Below the pieces are notes generated by a model. The model did not search any database and had not been told where the DNA came from. It saw only the letters and a list, made by a program, of their open reading frames with translations. 33,229 nt of DNA from CAWFKW01 sp964568655. GTDB taxonomy: Bacteria > Bacteroidota > Ignavibacteria > Tepidaquicellales > OLB5. Location of the stretch: contig CAZMRG010000025.1 of assembly GCA_964568655.1 (NCBI GenBank), forward strand, positions 1 to 33,229, written 5' to 3'. Position 1 is the stretch's first letter; each line of letters starts with the position of its first letter. The translations under genes were made by a program, and so were the position numbers. Of this stretch, positions 29,896 through 33,229 are shown one piece after another.

Positions 29896-31278
29896 ATGTC
29901 TATTCAGACTGTAAATCCAAACACTAACAAAACTATCAAATCTTTTGAAGAGATGACCGATAGCGCGCTTGATGCCGCAGTAACCCAATCAGTAAAAACA
30001 TATGAAAACTGGAAAAAAACCGACTACAAAAAACGCGCCGACTTACTGCACAAGACAGCCAGGTTGATGCGCGATAAAAAAGAATCGCTGGCGAAAATGA
30101 TTACGCTGGAGATGGGCAAACTAATTGCGCAGGCGGAGGGTGAAATAGACTTAAGCGCAGACATCATAGATTATTATGCCGACCATGGCGAAGGATTCCT
30201 GGCCGATAAAATTTTTAAACCTGAATATGGGCAGGCATTTATTCACTATAGCTCAATAGGGCCGCTGCTTGGCGTCATGCCCTGGAATTTTCCTTTTTAC
30301 CAGGTGGCGCGGTTTGCGGCGCCAAATATTATGATCGGTAATACCATTTTACTAAAGCATGCTTCCAACGTGCCCCAATGCGCAGCCGTTATCGAAGAGC
30401 TATTCAAAGAAGCCGGAGCCCCGGCCGGCTTGTATACCAATCTCTATTTATCAGGTAAACATGCATCGGCCCTGGTCTCTGATAAAAGGATCAAAGGGGT
30501 TTCATTGACGGGAAGCGAGGAAGCGGGAGCAAGCGTAGCCGCCGAAGCCGGGAAGAACTTAAAGAAGTCTGTGCTGGAACTGGGCGGAAACGACGTATTT
30601 ATAATACTGGAAGATGCTGATATTGATAAAACAGTAGACTGGGCGGTAGTGGGAAGGATGAACAATAACGGGCAGTGCTGCGTGGCCTCGAAACGGTTTA
30701 TTGCAGTAGATGCGGTTGCCGATGAATTCCTGAATAAGTTCAAAGAGAAACTGTCAAAAATCAAAATGGGCGACCCAATGGACCGTACTACAGAATTAGG
30801 TCCTTTAAGCAGCGAAGCCGCAGCCGTACAATTGGCTGACCAGGTAAAGAGGTCGGTTGATGCCGGGGCAAAAGTACTGTTAGGCGGCAAAAGAGCAAAC
30901 CGTCCGGGCGCTTTTATGGAAACAACAATTCTAACCGATTTAAAACCCGGTATCCCCGCATATCATGAAGAATTATTCGGGCCTGTCGCTTCTTTTTACA
31001 GGGTGAAAGATGAGCAGGCTGCTATCGCTCTGGCCAATGATTCCAATTTTGGATTAGGGGGTTCCGTATTTACAAAGGATATCGATCGGGGTAAGAGAGT
31101 GGCTGAACAGATCGATACCGGCATGGTTTATATTAATCATCCTACATGGACGCAGGCCGACCTGCCTTTCGGAGGCACGAAGCGCTCAGGCTATGGCAGA
31201 GAACTCTCTGAATTGGGTATTGATGAGTTTGTAAATAAGAAACTTATCCGTATTAGCGAACTAACCGATCCTTTTTAG
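29896..31278 (+). CDS. NAD(P)-dependent aldehyde dehydrogenase, succinate-semialdehyde type
   Basis: A 460-residue ALDH-superfamily enzyme oxidising an aldehyde to the acid. It starts MSIQTVNPNTNKTIKSFEEM, the typical N-terminus of the YneI/Sad-like succinate-semialdehyde dehydrogenase group, and its length fits that short group. VMPWNFPFYQVARFAAPNI and LLKHASNVPQCA form the cofactor-binding part. VSLTGSEEAG is the Rossmann loop. VLELGGND holds the general base Glu228, and NNNGQCCVASKR holds the nucleophile Cys262 (adjacent Cys261). ELFGPVASFYRV and LPFGGTKRSGYGREL close the active site. Promoter copy H precedes it and a branched hairpin terminator follows, so it is monocistronic. The true aldehyde could also be a lipid-peroxidation or other toxic aldehyde, in keeping with stress control. 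Confidence 0.88.
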   Translation: MSIQTVNPNTNKTIKSFEEMTDSALDAAVTQSVKTYENWKKTDYKKRADLLHKTARLMRDKKESLAKMITLEMGKLIAQAEGEIDLSADIIDYYADHGEGFLADKIFKPEYGQAFIHYSSIGPLLGVMPWNFPFYQVARFAAPNIMIGNTILLKHASNVPQCAAVIEELFKEAGAPAGLYTNLYLSGKHASALVSDKRIKGVSLTGSEEAGASVAAEAGKNLKKSVLELGGNDVFIILEDADIDKTVDWAVVGRMNNNGQCCVASKRFIAVDAVADEFLNKFKEKLSKIKMGDPMDRTTELGPLSSEAAAVQLADQVKRSVDAGAKVLLGGKRANRPGAFMETTILTDLKPGIPAYHEELFGPVASFYRVKDEQAAIALANDSNFGLGGSVFTKDIDRGKRVAEQIDTGMVYINHPTWTQADLPFGGTKRSGYGRELSELGIDEFVNKKLIRISELTDPF

Positions 31279-31338
31279 TGTTTTAGATGGTTCTTATGTT
31301 TAGGGATGATATAAAATAAGAAAAACTTCGTATTGACA

Positions 31339-31398
31339 AACGCTTCCCGGAACCGTGAAAAAAATTTTCCGGAGCAGTTAAAGGGAAGCGTTAATTTT
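31339..31398 (+). terminator. Branched hairpin terminator after the aldehyde dehydrogenase
   Basis: Outer stem AACGCTTCCC with GGGAAGCGTT (31339-31348/31383-31392) encloses an inner stem CCGGAA/TTCCGG. It is followed by AATTTTTT, a good T-run, and begins 61 nt past the stop. Confidence 0.75.
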
Positions 31399-31487
31399 TT
31401 ATGAATAAATAAAAGTACCTTGGGCGGCAAAATGCATTTGCAAAAACAAAACCGGGTTACATTAATCAATAGTTAGGATAAAATATC

Positions 31488-33229
31488 ATGAACAAACCTT
31501 TTGGAATTTCAATAATTTCATCATACGTTCCAAGATTATGCGGCATTGCTACGTTTACGCATGATCTTACAAATTCAATAAAAGATTCTTCCACCGGCGG
31601 CGAATACTTAATAAATATCGGCGCTATAAATGACGATATTGACGGATATAAATATCCGTCTGATGTTAAGTTTGAGATCAGGGAAAATAATGTAAATGAT
31701 TTCAGGGATGCCGCGTACTATCTGAATTTATCTGATTCAGAAGCCATAAGCATACAGCACGAGTTTGGATTATATGGCGGCGAAGCAGGCTCTAATATTC
31801 TTTATTTCATCGAGAGATTAAGAAAACCACTGGTTACAACGCTTCATACTATACTTGAAAAACCGACCAATGAGCAGGTAAAAGTTATGGAAGCTCTGGG
31901 AGAACTATCCTCATATTTGATAGTTCAATCCAAACGTTCCAAGCAAATGCTGGAGAAGATATATAATATCTCTGCCAAAAAGATTAAATTCATATCACAC
32001 GGCGCGCATGACGTCCCGTTTTTAGACACCGCTTATAATAAAGATAAATTCCAGTTAGCCGGTAAAAAAGTAATACTCACTTTTGGGCTTTTGAGCCCTG
32101 ATAAGGGTTTGGAAGACGGCATAAACGCGCTTTCTTATGTAGTTAAAGAACATCCCGAGGCAATGTATATAATTCTGGGAGCGACTCATCCGAACGTAAA
32201 AAAATATAATGGCGAAGCATATCGCTACTCGCTTGAGCACCTGGTAAAAAAACTCGGCCTGGAAAAAAACGTTATATTTATTAACAGGTTTGTTGATACA
32301 AGCGAATTGCTTGATTTCATCATGCTCAGCGATATTTATCTTAGCCCGTATCATATTAAAGAACAGATCGTATCCGGAACATTAACATATGCGATGGCCT
32401 GCGGAAAAGCTATAATCTCTACTCCATACTGGCACGCTGAAGAGCTGCTGGCAAACGATAAAGGAATTCTTGTGCCTTTTAAGGACCCCGAAGCTATGGG
32501 TAAAGCTATCTCATATCTTATTGCCGATGAGAACAAAAGGAACGATCTAAGGAAAAATGCTTATGCTGCCGGCAGGGAAATTACATGGCCGAAAATAGGC
32601 AAGAAATATTTGGAGGTTTTCCATACCGCCGTAGAAGAATTTAAAAGAACCGATAAATTATTAATACTTCCCGCGGATGATAAGAATCTTCCCGCGCTTC
32701 CCGAAGTGAACTTTACACACCTGAAGAATTTTACAGACTGCACCGGGATTTTTCAGCATGCAACTTACTCCATACCAAACAGGAATGAAGGTTACTGCAC
32801 GGATGATAATGCGAGGGCGCTGCTTGTGGCCGTCATGAATAAATATGCGCAAAACGATGATTCGCTTGACGCGCAAATAGCCACCTATCTTACTTTTGTT
32901 CATCATTCCTTCAACCCGGAAAATTGTTTGTTCCGGAACTTTATGTCGTATGACAGGAAGTGGCTTGAAGAATCAGGCTCTGAAGATTGCAACGGAAGAA
33001 TTATTTTTGTTTTAGGGTACATAATAAAAAATACCATATCCAATTCAATGCTCAGGCTTGTGAAATCTCTGTTTGACCAAAGTATAAAACACATGACCGC
33101 TTTTAAATCTCCGCGCGCAATGGCGTACATTTCTATGGGATGTATCGCGTATTTACATAAATTTGCCGGCGCAATAGATATTAAGAAAATAAACAAAACG
33201 CTTTGCGATAAACTCCTTGATTTTTATAC
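31488..33229 (+). CDS. GT4-type glycosyltransferase with a C-terminal TDDNARA domain (3' end outside window)
   Basis: An open frame from ATG 31488 to the window edge (580 codons, no stop). The first about 390 residues are a GT-B glycosyltransferase: SSYVPRLCGIATFTHDLTNSI, SIQHEFGLYGGEAG, LVTTLHTIL, FISHGAHDVPF, ILTFGLLSPDKGLEDGINAL, and the GT4 nucleotide-sugar loop EQIVSGTLTYAMACGKAIIST. After a linker the chain continues with TGIFQHATYSIPNRNEGYC then TDDNARALL (about residues 420-445), a module often found beside or fused to such enzymes near GH130 genes. I take it to be alpha-helical and possibly catalytic toward a glycan. It may act with GH130 on mannosides. Sugar donor and acceptor are not readable from the sequence. 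Confidence 0.82.
   Translation, partial: MNKPFGISIISSYVPRLCGIATFTHDLTNSIKDSSTGGEYLINIGAINDDIDGYKYPSDVKFEIRENNVNDFRDAAYYLNLSDSEAISIQHEFGLYGGEAGSNILYFIERLRKPLVTTLHTILEKPTNEQVKVMEALGELSSYLIVQSKRSKQMLEKIYNISAKKIKFISHGAHDVPFLDTAYNKDKFQLAGKKVILTFGLLSPDKGLEDGINALSYVVKEHPEAMYIILGATHPNVKKYNGEAYRYSLEHLVKKLGLEKNVIFINRFVDTSELLDFIMLSDIYLSPYHIKEQIVSGTLTYAMACGKAIISTPYWHAEELLANDKGILVPFKDPEAMGKAISYLIADENKRNDLRKNAYAAGREITWPKIGKKYLEVFHTAVEEFKRTDKLLILPADDKNLPALPEVNFTHLKNFTDCTGIFQHATYSIPNRNEGYCTDDNARALLVAVMNKYAQNDDSLDAQIATYLTFVHHSFNPENCLFRNFMSYDRKWLEESGSEDCNGRIIFVLGYIIKNTISNSMLRLVKSLFDQSIKHMTAFKSPRAMAYISMGCIAYLHKFAGAIDIKKINKTLCDKLLDFY

Overview
The window looks like a chromosomal segment of a Bacteroidota/Chlorobiota-lineage bacterium, most likely an Ignavibacteria relative. 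Three large secreted proteins end in the type IX secretion (T9SS) sorting domain with the NYPNPFNP motif that is typical of that group. Promoters have the Bacteroidota form (TTG near -33, TAnnTTTG-like near -7), and most starts lack a strong Shine-Dalgarno sequence. I see no tRNA, rRNA, CRISPR array, transposase or phage gene.

Layout. 1-4.7 kb: secreted/envelope genes (a partial SBBP-like repeat protein, a Ycf48/BNR-repeat T9SS protein, a DUF4242 protein, an outer-membrane barrel). 4.7-10.9 kb: a minus-strand operon manA - PMM-like HAD phosphatase - ackA - xfp - LysE-type exporter. It joins mannose-6-P/fructose-6-P interconversion to the phosphoketolase shunt, with ATP gained through acetyl-P and acetate. 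11-16.2 kb: envelope and stress genes (DUF4382 lipoprotein, DUF6600 protein with a 9-residue tandem repeat, two outer-membrane barrels, an ECF sigma factor with a membrane partner). 16.8-22.5 kb: a 49-residue lmo0937-type membrane protein, a YtxH protein, two tandem T9SS paralogues separated by a DUF5661 gene, and a protein with two NBR1-type Ig domains. 22.6-28.3 kb: a B12-binding radical SAM/DUF4070 enzyme, a Thivi_2564-type membrane peptide, a KaiC-KaiB pair, and a NarL-type response regulator with a small hypothetical partner. 28.6-33.2 kb: a GH130 mannoside phosphorylase whose 5' end is interrupted by a stop, an aldehyde dehydrogenase, and a GT4 glycosyltransferase with an extra C-terminal domain that runs off the window.

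The most notable signal is not a gene. Eight intergenic regions between 14.5 and 29.8 kb carry the same element, always in the same orientation toward the gene it precedes: a box close to TGTAGTYCCTTTTTCATCC, then exactly 10 nt, then TTG (TGG in two copies), then 20 nt (21 in one copy), then TAGTTTAG/TAnnTTTG. This is the architecture of an activator site fixed in helical phase against a Bacteroidota core promoter. It would define a local regulon of envelope, secreted and stress-type genes. The window also encodes an ECF sigma factor and a NarL-type regulator, but nothing in the sequence links either to the box.
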